Assembly: GCA_022821905.1 (NCBI GenBank)
Contig: JAJECS010000025.1
Coordinates: 1 to 41,467 of the forward strand
Source: Chloroflexota bacterium
GTDB taxonomy: Bacteria > Chloroflexota > UBA11872
Direction: 5' to 3'
Length of the DNA: 41,467 nucleotides
The position numbers were made by a program, and so were the translations under genes. Under the pieces are notes generated by a model, which saw only the letters and a list, made by a program, of their open reading frames with translations, made no database searches and was not told where the DNA came from. Below are positions 34,003-41,467 of this stretch, in pieces. Numbering within the stretch: the first letter of the stretch is position 1; the number at the start of each line of letters is the position of its first letter.

Positions 34003-35601
34003 ATGAAACCGCACCGACTGATCCTCTGCAACGATGGCGGGACGCTGGTCGCGCCGACCATGGAAGCGCCCATCGGGGCTGAGGGGCTGGCGCGGCTCGC
34101 GATCGATCCGCTCCGCGACACCCAGGTCGACACCCTTTACTGGCAGCTCGGCACCGACCCCTATCTGGGCACGCCGACGCATCGCCTGTCCGACCACTAC
34201 AGCCACGACACCGCAGTGGGACCGCGTTGGGGAGAGAGCGGCAAGCCCTTTTCGACCGCCTCCAACTGGCGCATCTATACGAACGCCCGACAGATGTCCG
34301 AGGCGGGCGCCGATCCCGCCGCCGTCGTCATCGAGCACGGCCATCGGGCCGGGCTCGAAGTCTTCCTCTCCATGCGGGTGAACGACGTGCACGACCTCAG
34401 GCTTCCCGGTGGGCTGGACGACCCGCTGATGTCGCCTATGAAACGGGACCATCCGGACTGGCTCCTCGGGCAGGACGCCCCCGAGCGCGCGGTCGATCGC
34501 CCCTACGCCGGGATCCAACGCCGGGCCAAGACGGCCTACGACTTCGCCGTGCCCGAGGTGCGGGACTACAAGCTGGCGCTGGCCAAGGAGGCCATCGCCA
34601 ACTACGACCTGGACGGCCTCGACTGGGACTTCTGCCGCTATCCCAGGCTGTTCCGCGACGGCGAGGAGCAAGCTGGCGCGCTGCTGCTCACGGAGCTCAT
34701 GCGCGAGCTCAAGGCCGCCCTTGACGCCAAGGGTGCAGCGTCCGGCCGGCCCGTCTCTTTCTCCGTCCGAATCCCTGGATCGCTGGACCAGGCCCTGTCC
34801 GCGGGAATCGACGTGCGCGCGTGGCTGGCCGAAGGCCTGCTCGACATCCTCGTCGTCGGCCAAGCCATGGGCAATAGGCACCGGCTTCCGGTTGAGGGGT
34901 ACGTCGAGACCGCGCGAGGCACCGGCGTGCAGGTCATTGCGCAGAACCTGGGTCTCTTCGGCCAGGCCCGTTCCTTATCGGCCCGGTTGCTGTGGAACGA
35001 GCGCGACTACTACTCCACCGAGATGTGCCGCGCCGTGGCCGCCGCCCATTGGCGGGCCGGCGCGGACGGTATCTACCTATTCAACAACCACCTCATCCCC
35101 TTCACCCGCGACCTCAACTACGACCGCCAGCCCTGGAAAGAGATGGCCGACCCGGACCTCATCGCTCGCAGGGACAAGCACTACCTGCTGGATCAGCGCG
35201 AGTGGGGCGAAGGACCCCTGCCGGCAACGCTCGAGAAACCCGGAGACGAAGTGGAGGTCTCGGTCGACGTGGCGGACGATCTTGACTCAGCAGCCCGCGA
35301 TGGCGCGCTCCGGGCGGTCACGCTTCGCCTGCTCATCGAACAGCTCACCGTTGTGGATGAGCTTGAGCTGGTCCTCAACGGCCACCCGCTCGACTCGTCC
35401 CAAGCCCGCACGCACCAGATCTACAACGACACCTGGCTCGAATTCGACGTGTCGCCGCCCCTTGCGCGCCAGGGCTGGAACCGGCTCAGCGTCAAGGTGA
35501 TCGGACGAAACCCAATGATCGACTGCCAACTCGTGATCGGCAGCGTCGAAGTGCTCGTCAGCTATCGAATGGAGTCTGATGATGCACGTGGCTCGTCGTG
35601 A
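34003..35601 (+). CDS. GHL10-like TIM-barrel glycosidase
   Basis: A 532-aa protein with features of the hypothetical glycoside hydrolase GHL10 group. Barrel-strand segments are VDTLYWQLGTDPYL, GLEVFLSMRVNDVHD, LDGLDWDFCRYPRL (probable catalytic acidic residues) and GADGIYLFNNHL. The last 140 residues form a beta-rich domain ending MIDCQLVIGSVEVLVSYRME. No signal peptide is visible, so it is probably cytoplasmic. A diverged copy of residues about 489-532 recurs at 39542-39676, on the far side of the ubiquitin-like island. Substrate unknown. Confidence 0.75.
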   Translation: MKPHRLILCNDGGTLVAPTMEAPIGAEGLARLAIDPLRDTQVDTLYWQLGTDPYLGTPTHRLSDHYSHDTAVGPRWGESGKPFSTASNWRIYTNARQMSEAGADPAAVVIEHGHRAGLEVFLSMRVNDVHDLRLPGGLDDPLMSPMKRDHPDWLLGQDAPERAVDRPYAGIQRRAKTAYDFAVPEVRDYKLALAKEAIANYDLDGLDWDFCRYPRLFRDGEEQAGALLLTELMRELKAALDAKGAASGRPVSFSVRIPGSLDQALSAGIDVRAWLAEGLLDILVVGQAMGNRHRLPVEGYVETARGTGVQVIAQNLGLFGQARSLSARLLWNERDYYSTEMCRAVAAAHWRAGADGIYLFNNHLIPFTRDLNYDRQPWKEMADPDLIARRDKHYLLDQREWGEGPLPATLEKPGDEVEVSVDVADDLDSAARDGALRAVTLRLLIEQLTVVDELELVLNGHPLDSSQARTHQIYNDTWLEFDVSPPLARQGWNRLSVKVIGRNPMIDCQLVIGSVEVLVSYRMESDDARGSS

Positions 35602-35632
35602 TACGAGGGTCGACGCAAAGCTGGTGGACTAG

Positions 35633-35785
35633 GTGGGAGTTGAAGCCTCGACCGACGAATTGGAAGACCTGCCGCTACGCCAGGGCACTGTATTGAGGCA
35701 CGGGAAAGTGCGGATGAACGCCACAAACTCGGCTTGGCTGCAAGAGGTGCGCGAGCGGGAAATGACCGCTATACACCGAGGCTAA
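35633..35785 (+). CDS. Tiny hypothetical ORF in the island's left gap
   Basis: A GTG-initiated frame of 50 codons (TDELEDLPLRQGTVLRHGKV ... WLQEVREREMTAIHRG) within the 418-bp gap 35602-36019. It has coding-like helices but no recognisable family. The same frame is open upstream of a TAG from an ATG that overlaps the glycosidase end. It may be a decayed short gene. The rest of the gap holds no feature I can support. Confidence 0.2.
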   Translation: MGVEASTDELEDLPLRQGTVLRHGKVRMNATNSAWLQEVREREMTAIHRG

Positions 35786-36019
35786 TTTGGCCCGAGTCTG
35801 GTCCTGCAGTACTCCATTCGACGTGCAGTGGACGGGTCCCTGTGACACCTGCAATCCGTTTGCAAGCCGCATGTGATAAGGTAAACGGGTCATGAAACGT
35901 GGCTCCGGGTTCAGCCGATCAATTGTGTCACTCAGACACGGTGGGAATTGTTCGACGGTCCGGCCTGTGTGTGTGCCAGTCCCGTTCCACGCACCGAGCG
36001 ACGACAGGAGAATCCCAGA

Positions 36020-36277
36020 ATGACAGAGGCGGGCAAGAAAGAACCGGAGGGCCCGTTCCCTTTCAAGGTGAATGGCATCGAGATAAAGGCCGACGCGAGA
36101 AAGTTGCGCGCACGCCAAATCTTGGCGCTTGCTTCAGATCACCATGCGATGCCTGGAAAGCCCAACGAGTACGTCCTACAGGGCGACAAGGGGCAATATG
36201 CCCCTGACGATGAAGTCGACTTGCTGGAGGACAACGTCTTTATCACGATTCCAACTACGCCAACGCCGGTAGCCTGA
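36020..36277 (+). CDS. Multi-ubiquitin-family ubiquitin-like protein
   Basis: An 85-aa beta-grasp protein matching the bacterial multi-ubiquitin family, present here as one domain. FPFKVNGIEIKADARKLRAR, ILALASDHHAMPGKPNEYVL and DDEVDLLEDNVFITIP follow the family pattern of strand, helix containing ILxLA, YxLQ and VDLL...FxTIP. It ends TTPTPVA, without the di-glycine used for conjugation in eukaryotes. AGGAG at 36006-36010 supports the ATG. It heads an operon with E2-like and JAB-E1 genes, so it is the likely modifier. Its stop is in frame with the E2 gene, 12 bases before that gene's likely start. Confidence 0.8.
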   Translation: MTEAGKKEPEGPFPFKVNGIEIKADARKLRARQILALASDHHAMPGKPNEYVLQGDKGQYAPDDEVDLLEDNVFITIPTTPTPVA

Positions 36278-36289
36278 GGCACCACCGCA

Positions 36290-36664
36290 CTGTCCGCTAG
36301 CATTGCAAAGATTCGGGCGGAGCTTGAATCGCTCGGCTACGAAACGTGTGAGTTTGACGGCCCTCGCGGACCGGTTGTGGCATTCAATTACGAAATCGAA
36401 GTAGGGTCGCGCATGGGTGAAACGTTCGCTGTTGGCGTTAGTTTCCAGGAAGAAGGCTATCCGGACTATCCGCCGCACTGGATTCATATTAGCCCTCCAC
36501 TCAGTGACGAGAGAGGAGGGGCAGTCGAGCACCATTCGGACAATTTTGGTCGCCCGTGGCTCGCAATGAGCCGGCCTCCAGGAGAACGCTGGGATCGGCT
36601 ACCTACGAAGCACATGGCGAGCTTCATTAGCGAGCATCTGCGGGGAATATGGAAGGATGTATGA
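36290..36664 (+). CDS. E2-like (UBC-fold) protein
   Basis: About 124 aa with UBC-fold features. An N-terminal helix (IAKIRAELESLGYET) is followed by strands (VVAFNYEIEVG, ETFAVGVSFQEEGYPD), the YPxxPPHWIHISPP turn, and a C-terminal helix (HMASFISEHLRGIWKDV). Its only cysteine lies in the early YETCEF segment, none where E2 enzymes place the catalytic residue. WLAMSRPPGERWD occupies that zone. The N-terminal helix lies upstream of the first GTG (36377), so translation must start at CTG 36290 (GAGG at 36276-36279) or by readthrough of the Ubl TGA. Probably a prokaryotic E2 variant or non-catalytic adaptor. Confidence 0.7.
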   Translation: MSASIAKIRAELESLGYETCEFDGPRGPVVAFNYEIEVGSRMGETFAVGVSFQEEGYPDYPPHWIHISPPLSDERGGAVEHHSDNFGRPWLAMSRPPGERWDRLPTKHMASFISEHLRGIWKDV

Positions 36665-38127
36665 GGCTTGATGCTGCCCTAACGGGCGAGTCGCATTCTA
36701 TTGCAATTCAGCATCTTCTTCAGCACTATAAGGCAAATGAAATTCAGGAGGATTTGTGCTTTGCGCTGTGGCGGCCGTCCACAGGACGGGAACGCCTTAC
36801 CGCATTAATTGACGAGATCATCCTGCCGCAGAACGGCGAGCGCCTTCTGCACCGGAATGCCAGTTTTCAACCAGGCTACCTAGCCCGCGCACTGAAATTG
36901 GCACGACGAAAGGGCGCCGGATTGGCGTTCATGCACAGTCACCCGGGCCCCGGATGGCAGGACATGAGCGAAGCGGATGTCGTGGCAGAGCGGGATGTCT
37001 TAGCCTATCCCGCTGGAGCAACCGGTCTTCCTCTGGTTGGCCTCACGGTCGGATCCGACGGCCAATGGAGCGCACGATTCTGGCAGAGATCGGGTCCAAA
37101 GATGATTCGGCAGTGGTGCGAAAAGACGCGTGTCGTGGGCCGGGAATCGTACCAACTGCACTTTAATGATGAACTCGTACGACCCCCTATGCGACGGGAG
37201 ATCCTCCGGCGGACATTCGATACCTGGGGGACAACCGCGCAGAACACGATAGCCCGACTTCACATTGGTATCGTCGGTCTTGGCAGTGTTGGCTGCCTTG
37301 TCGCCGAGGCCGTAGCTCGAATGGGCGTCGGGCGAGTTTCTCTGATCGATCCAGATCGAGTTGAGGAGCATAACTTGGATCGCTTGCTATACGGCACGGT
37401 ACGCGACATTGGACGGCTGAAGGTGGACGTCGCGGCTAAGGCCCTGAGGCGAAACGCAACTGCGAGAAACATCAACGTTGCCACTCTTCCAGTATCAGTG
37501 CACGACAGATCAGCGTATAAGCATGCCCTTGATTGCGATATTATCTTTAGTTGTGTCGACAGACCGGTGGCACGGGATGTCCTAAATTTCGTCGCACAGG
37601 CGCATATGATCCCAGTCGTCGACGGTGGTGTAGCCGTGGAGTTTGACACTTCTAGGAAACGGCTGTTTTCCACCCATTGGCGGGCTCATATCGCTTCGCC
37701 TTCACATCAATGTCTGCGATGCGTGGGCCAATACAATTCGAGTCTGGTTGTCATGGAATTGGATGGATCAATCGATGATCCTTCCTATGTCAAGAATCTC
37801 CCTCCGGGTGAACTGCCGGGCAACCAAAACGTTTTTGCCTTCAGCTTGGGAGTAGCGTCCATGGAGGTGAATCTGATGCTGCGCTATTTGGTCTCGGCAG
37901 ATTGGTGGCCGACTGTCCAACAGCAGGAATACCAGTTCATCACAGGTTCCATGACGGCCGGGAACGGGGAATGCAATCCGCACTGCTCATTCATCGCTCG
38001 TCGTGGATGTGGTGACAAAGAGACTCCGCACTATCTCATTCTCGAAGCTCGTAGAGAACGACTAGATCTCAAGATCTGGCGATCACGCCTTAGGTCTCTG
38101 ATCGGTAGGGTATTTGTGAAGTTCTAA
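36661..38127 (+). CDS. JAB deubiquitinase-like / E1 (ThiF) fusion
   Basis: A 488-aa protein with two enzymatic parts. Residues about 15-150 form a JAB/JAMM metalloprotease: E30, and the zinc motif FMHSHPGPGWQDMSEAD (H92, H94, D106), expected to trim or release the Ubl. Residues about 185-470 form a ThiF/E1-type adenylating domain: HIGIVGLGSVGCLVAEAV (G206-G211), LIDPDRVEEHNLDR and CVDRPVARDVLN. A probable zinc knuckle uses C351/C354 and C438/C442. I chose the ATG at 36661 because ATGA overlaps the E2 stop and AAGGA precedes it. E1-JAB fusions with multi-ubiquitin and E2 genes are known in bacteria, some linked to phage defence. Confidence 0.87.
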   Translation: MRLDAALTGESHSIAIQHLLQHYKANEIQEDLCFALWRPSTGRERLTALIDEIILPQNGERLLHRNASFQPGYLARALKLARRKGAGLAFMHSHPGPGWQDMSEADVVAERDVLAYPAGATGLPLVGLTVGSDGQWSARFWQRSGPKMIRQWCEKTRVVGRESYQLHFNDELVRPPMRREILRRTFDTWGTTAQNTIARLHIGIVGLGSVGCLVAEAVARMGVGRVSLIDPDRVEEHNLDRLLYGTVRDIGRLKVDVAAKALRRNATARNINVATLPVSVHDRSAYKHALDCDIIFSCVDRPVARDVLNFVAQAHMIPVVDGGVAVEFDTSRKRLFSTHWRAHIASPSHQCLRCVGQYNSSLVVMELDGSIDDPSYVKNLPPGELPGNQNVFAFSLGVASMEVNLMLRYLVSADWWPTVQQQEYQFITGSMTAGNGECNPHCSFIARRGCGDKETPHYLILEARRERLDLKIWRSRLRSLIGRVFVKF

Positions 38128-39100
38128 TCTGTAAAGTATGCTCTAACCCTGCACGTCGCCTCATTAGATTGAGGGAGTATTCGAGATCGTCTTTGTAGGC
38201 TGCGGCCGGGCCAATTGTGATAGATGATCCTGAACTGCCAAAGATCCTAGACGTCGATAGATGTGAGTGCGCGATGAATCTACGCAGCGATTCAGGCTCA
38301 CTTTTGAAGTCGAATTGAATGTCGGACTCGTTGACGTCGTCCTTCGGAATGACGATCCGACACTCCTGTTCGTCGGAGTAAGCCGTGTCCTTGTAGAGAA
38401 AGCGGAGGCTGCCGAGCTCTTTCCATACTACTGACCTGAGAATATTCTGAACTGCAATGCTTAACTCCGTGATCTGAGTCAGCGCGTCGAAGATTGAAAG
38501 TAGATCGTCTCGAAGTCCGTCGTCGACTGTGCACACATAGGCAACTTGATTTAGGAGGCTCGTGGGCACCCATACTTGGAGGGAGCAGCCCTTACCGTCG
38601 CGGCCGTAAAAGCGCCAGAAAGTTAAATCGTTGCTGCTGTCCTTTTTCTTTGATGGGATAAAAAAGGAGGCGAGATATGCGTGTGATGGTTCTGGAGTGG
38701 TTATCCAGTGGTGCTGCGGTGGTAGATTGAGAGCATTGAAAAAGTGGGTTCCTTCTTCGGGGTCGTTAGTGTGCTCAGAGTCATAGAGCCGCAAGTAAGA
38801 GTCGTGGTCTCCCGACGGATCGCCTTGGAGGAGGGCGAACGTGGTTTGGACAGATGTGTAGTGGACTACGGAGATGGAATCGGGCAATTCGCCTGTCATG
38901 CTCTGCCGATTTGGTGCCTCTATTAGGTGTGATGGTAGATTCCGCGTGCTGATGTCGCGAAGGGCAGTCTCTAGTGGCGGGACGATGAGTCCACTGACGT
39001 ATCTGGGCAGGTCGTCGGAGTCAGGGTGATCAGAAAAAGCCGCGTGTCCGGAACTTCCCAATCGCCGCAATTCGTCGACTGCTGCCTCGACGATGCTCAT
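38090..39100 (-). CDS. DUF2971-like protein
   Basis: A 336-aa protein resembling the DUF2971 family, whose biochemical role is not established. Shared features are VVHYTSVQTTFALL, RLYDSEHTNDPEEGTHFFNA (the family's ND-P-E motif), DLTFWRFYGRDGKGCSLQVW (FW..YG..G.G) and KDTAYSDEQECRIVIPK (a conserved E-x-R near the end). It is convergent with the JAB-E1 gene and their ends overlap by 38 bp. Composition is island-like. A defence or effector role is only a suggestion from context. No toxin partner is visible. Confidence 0.6.
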   Translation of the reverse strand: MSIVEAAVDELRRLGSSGHAAFSDHPDSDDLPRYVSGLIVPPLETALRDISTRNLPSHLIEAPNRQSMTGELPDSISVVHYTSVQTTFALLQGDPSGDHDSYLRLYDSEHTNDPEEGTHFFNALNLPPQHHWITTPEPSHAYLASFFIPSKKKDSSNDLTFWRFYGRDGKGCSLQVWVPTSLLNQVAYVCTVDDGLRDDLLSIFDALTQITELSIAVQNILRSVVWKELGSLRFLYKDTAYSDEQECRIVIPKDDVNESDIQFDFKSEPESLRRFIAHSHLSTSRIFGSSGSSITIGPAAAYKDDLEYSLNLMRRRAGLEHTLQIRTSQIPYRSET

Positions 39101-39139
39101 GTTCTTGTGAGAAACACTCGAAAGTGCACTGAAGCTTGT

Positions 39140-39271
39140 CTACGCAATCTCTTGCAGCCGCTGCAGCCCCGGCTGCCACGACTGTGACGGCATGGTCTCG
39201 ACGGTGATTGTGAGGAAGACTCCGCCGCGGTAAAGGATGTGTGTTGGCTCGTCGCGCTCGTAGCCTGGCAT
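39140..39271 (-). CDS. Tiny hypothetical ORF upstream of the DUF2971-like gene
   Basis: A 43-codon frame (MPGYERDEPTHILYRGG ... SWQPGLQRLQEIA) that stays open a further ~17 codons upstream without a start. It ends 39 bp before the DUF2971-like start on the same strand. It reads like real protein (beta strands then a helix) but has no ribosome binding site. It may be the stump of a decayed gene. The rest of 39101-39541 holds nothing else I can support. Confidence 0.22.
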   Translation of the reverse strand: MPGYERDEPTHILYRGGVFLTITVETMPSQSWQPGLQRLQEIA

Positions 39272-39541
39272 TGACAGAGTCAATTGTGTGGACGACTTGT
39301 TCCAAGTACCTCGTGCCGCGTCACCGTCGTTGTACTAGTGAGCCCTACCTGCGTCAAACGCCGAGGCTTGCATTCCGCTTCACTAGAGTGTGCCGTCAGG
39401 CCAGGGATTACCTCGATCTGGGGTGACTGCTCGGTCTATGGGACGCTAGAGTCCGAGAATTGTGGCGCAGCGCCCAGACATTTCTGCCGTAGCTAGAGTC
39501 GATGACCTAGTTGTACAGGCTCGAGGCGTAGGTTCGTGGCG

Positions 39542-39676
39542 TGCCAGGGCTGGAACCGGCTGCGCGTCAAGGTGGTCGGGCGAAACCCGATGATCGACTG
39601 CCAACTCGCGCTCGCCAGCGTCGAGGTGCTTGTCGGCTATCGGATGGAGTCTGCCGACCAGCCTCGCCCGTCGTAG
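39542..39676 (+). pseudogene. 3' fragment of a second GHL10-like gene
   Basis: The frame CQGWNRLRVKVVGRNPMIDC, then QLALASVEVLVGYRMES, ends in TAG at 39674-39676. It matches residues about 489-532 of the intact glycosidase at 34003-35601, with scattered silent and conservative changes. No start or upstream part is present. It is best read as the remaining end of a tandem paralogue whose front was lost when the ubiquitin-like island arrived. Confidence 0.8.
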
Positions 39677-39758
39677 GGTCCCCGTGCGGCGCCTCGGCGC
39701 CAGGGCACGTGAGAACCGAGCCGAGACTCGCCGCGAGCACGGTGCGTCACCGCGGCGT

Positions 39759-41465
39759 TCATGAGTCGGCGACGTTGAACCTGATTTGATGCCAGCCCTC
39801 GGCGCCGTTTGGCGCCGGCGGCCTGGGACCCTCGGATTGCAGCTCGCCGTTGGCCTCGGTTGCGCGCACTCGGACCATGTGTGAGCCGGGGGTGGCGTCC
39901 CACTCGTGTACCCACTGCACCCAGGTGTGCTTGCTGATCGGCAGGGCGAGCCTCGCTTCGTTCCAGTCGCCGCCGTCGATCTGCACTTCCACCTTGCTAA
40001 TGCCGCGGTTCTGCGCCCACGCCACACCGGCAATGGGCTGCAGGCCGGGACTCACCGTCGATGCAGGCCTGGGAACGTCGATCCGGGACTGAAGCTTGAC
40101 GGGACCGCGCTTGGACCATCCCCGCGGGATCCAGTAGCCGTTGAACCCCTCCCAGGTGGTTAGCTCAATCTCTTGCAGCCACTTTGTCGCCGATACGTAG
40201 CCGTAGAGACCTGACACGATCAGACGCGCCGGGAAGCCGTGCTTGAACGGCAGCGCCTCGCCGTTCATGCCCACGGCCACCATCGCCGGACGTCCATCGA
40301 ACGCCACGTCGCGCGGAAACCCGACCGTGAAGCCGTCGACCGACCGTCCGACGATCTGGGTGGCTTCAGGCTTCACTCCGGCATGGTTGATCAGGTGCCA
40401 AATCGGCACGCCCTGCCACTTGGCATTGCCGATGAGGTTTCCGCCCACTTGGTTGGAGACGCAGCACAGCGTGATGAACTCCTCGAATGTCGAGAGCCCC
40501 AGCAACTCGTCGAAGGAAATGCTGTACGGACGCTCGACCAGGCCCCCGATGCTGAGCCGCCACGTGTTGACGTCGACGCGCGGAATCGAGAACGCGGTGT
40601 CAATCCGGTAGAAGTCGTTGTTCGGCGTGATGAGCGGCGTCATCCCATCCACGTCGACCGTCGTCGTCGTCAGCGGCTGCGCCGGCACGGGCGTAGGCGG
40701 CGGTGTGGGCGTGGGCTCGGGCTCAGGTGTGGGCGTGGGCTCGGGCTCAGGCGTGGGCGTGGGCTCGGGAATTGGAGTGGGCGTGGGCTCGGGTATTGGG
40801 GTAGGCGTGGGCTCGGGTATTGGGGTAGGTGTGGGCTCGGGAATTGGAGTGGGCGTGGGCTCGGGAATTGGAGTGGGCGTGGGCTCGGGAGTAGGCGTAG
40901 GCGTCGCTGCGACTGTCGGAGATGCCGTCGGCGCGGGCGTCTCCGCCGCACGGGCCACGGTCGCGGGCGTTGGCTCGGGCGTCGGAGTGGGCGTGGGCTC
41001 CGGCGTCGGCGTGGCTGTGGGTTCAGGCGTGGGAGTCGGTGTTGGCGTGGGCTCGGGTGTCGGGGTGGGGGTGGGCTCGGGCGTCGGAGTGGGCGTGGGC
41101 TCCGGCGTCGGAGTGGGGGTGGGCTCAGGCGTCGGCGTGGATTCGGGGGTTGGGGATTGCGTCGGCTCTGGAGTCGGGGTCGGCGTGGGCTCGGGGGTGG
41201 GGGTGGGCGCGAGCGCCTCCGCGACGCCGATCGTGGGCGCCGGCCCCGGCAGGGTCACCGCCGCGCGGTCGCTCACGGGTGGCAGCACCACGTCCTCGCG
41301 CTTGGCCACGACCACCTTGGCGCGTTCGATCAGATTGCGCCCAACGACTCCGGTAGCGACCGAGGCCGCGGCGACCACCGTGGCTGTAGCAAGAAAGAGC
41401 CGTCGCTGACGCCGCATCCGGATCGCGGCGGTCGCCTCAGTGGCTGTCGCCGGCTCCCTGATGAG
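39759..41465 (-). CDS. Sulfite-oxidase-family molybdopterin oxidoreductase, 5' partial
   Basis: Open at the right edge of the window; at least 568 residues. The C-terminal 310 residues carry a molybdopterin oxidoreductase domain: [40 protein letters not shown] (with the Mo-ligand cysteine) and [40 protein letters not shown] and the dimerisation domain [20 protein letters not shown] follow. An N-terminal hydrophobic helix ([20 protein letters not shown]) precedes a long EPTPTP linker, so the enzyme is anchored or exported with a flexible stalk. More transmembrane segments probably lie beyond the window. The substrate is sulfite, sulfoxide or similar; the sequence does not decide. Confidence 0.85.
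   Translation of the reverse strand, partial: LIREPATATEATAAIRMRRQRRLFLATATVVAAASVATGVVGRNLIERAKVVVAKREDVVLPPVSDRAAVTLPGPAPTIGVAEALAPTPTPEPTPTPTPEPTQSPTPESTPTPEPTPTPTPEPTPTPTPEPTPTPTPEPTPTPTPTPEPTATPTPEPTPTPTPEPTPATVARAAETPAPTASPTVAATPTPTPEPTPTPIPEPTPTPIPEPTPTPIPEPTPTPIPEPTPTPIPEPTPTPEPEPTPTPEPEPTPTPPPTPVPAQPLTTTTVDVDGMTPLITPNNDFYRIDTAFSIPRVDVNTWRLSIGGLVERPYSISFDELLGLSTFEEFITLCCVSNQVGGNLIGNAKWQGVPIWHLINHAGVKPEATQIVGRSVDGFTVGFPRDVAFDGRPAMVAVGMNGEALPFKHGFPARLIVSGLYGYVSATKWLQEIELTTWEGFNGYWIPRGWSKRGPVKLQSRIDVPRPASTVSPGLQPIAGVAWAQNRGISKVEVQIDGGDWNEARLALPISKHTWVQWVHEWDATPGSHMVRVRATEANGELQSEGPRPPAPNGAEGWHQIRFNVADS
40691..41210 (-). repeat. EPTPTP-coding tandem repeat
   Basis: An imperfect 18-bp tandem repeat encodes (EPTPTP)n, with variants such as TPIPEP, inside the molybdopterin oxidoreductase gene. 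A non-repeat segment (about 40905-40975, [20 protein letters not shown]) interrupts it. It makes a rigid, probably extended or glycosylated linker. Slippage could change its length without shifting frame, since the unit is a multiple of three. Confidence 0.85.
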
Positions 41466-41467
41466 GC

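Noticed and set aside
35675..36118. 147-codon minus-strand frame before the Ubl gene
   Set aside because: It has no domain or ribosome binding site and overlaps the supported Ubl start on the other strand.
40691..41210. Possible CRISPR-like array from regular repeats
   Set aside because: The 18-bp units are contiguous with no unique spacers and encode a Pro-Thr-Glu linker in frame.
40618..41409. Plus-strand open frame of Gly-Val repeats (263 codons)
   Set aside because: It is the antisense shadow of the EPTPTP-coding repeat in the minus-strand molybdoenzyme gene, which has a clear catalytic domain.

Overview
This is a GC-rich bacterial window interrupted by several stretches of visibly lower GC. 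Housekeeping genes (purC, rplU-rpmA, tRNA-Ala, an exopolysaccharide operon) mix with gene families common in Chloroflexota and in marine or sponge-associated bacteria. These include a GHL10-like glycosidase, tandem aldo/keto reductases, an M23 peptidase with a long N-terminal domain, and a sulfite-oxidase-like protein with a Pro-Thr-Glu linker. A Chloroflexota-like, possibly sponge-associated, host is my inference; no rRNA is present to prove it.

Layout. 1-1.25 kb: transposase remnant, short repeats and a VapBC-type toxin-antitoxin pair with a perfect palindromic operator. 1.25-5.7 kb: low-GC restriction-modification-like island (small HTH regulator, 1049-aa N6-adenine methyltransferase, PD-(D/E)XK nuclease), which abuts a truncated FAD oxidoreductase gene. 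6.3-8.75 kb: HAD hydrolase, purC, tRNA-Ala, rpmA, rplU. 8.9-11.0 kb: tandemly duplicated aldo/keto reductases. 11.15-16.7 kb: minus-strand exopolysaccharide operon (two glycosyltransferases, an undecaprenyl-phosphate sugar transferase, two Wzz-like proteins and a BY-kinase-like protein lacking a Walker A lysine). 16.8-19.55 kb: BrkB/YihY protein and an M23 peptidase.

19.58-23.96 kb: an island bounded by two perfect 107-bp direct repeats, each holding a complete tRNA-Arg(UCG). Inside is one overlapping minus-strand operon: UvrD/Rep-type helicase, DarT-like DNA ADP-ribosyltransferase, and an ADP-ribosylglycohydrolase fused to a glyoxalase/VOC domain. This looks like a DarT toxin paired with an ARH-fold rather than a macrodomain antitoxin, plus a helicase.

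24.0-32.5 kb: lipid/sterol-modification-like cluster. It holds an FAD oxidoreductase, a GPP34-cytochrome P450 fusion, a methyltransferase with sterol C-24 methyltransferase signatures, an RND/MMPL transporter and a Rieske oxygenase. The last three form a minus-strand operon convergent with the first two genes.

33.1-41.5 kb: SRPBCC protein and GHL10-like glycosidase, then a lower-GC island with a ubiquitin-like conjugation operon (multi-ubiquitin-family Ubl, E2-like protein, JAB-E1 fusion) and a convergent DUF2971-like gene. That island sits between the intact glycosidase gene and a diverged fragment of the 3' end of the same gene. The window ends in a 5'-partial molybdopterin oxidoreductase with a long EPTPTP repeat.

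The strongest candidates for little-described systems are the tRNA-bracketed helicase-DarT-ARH/VOC operon, the Ubl-E2-JAB/E1 operon with an in-frame stop separating Ubl from an E2 that lacks a canonical cysteine, and the GPP34-P450/SMT/RND/Rieske cluster.
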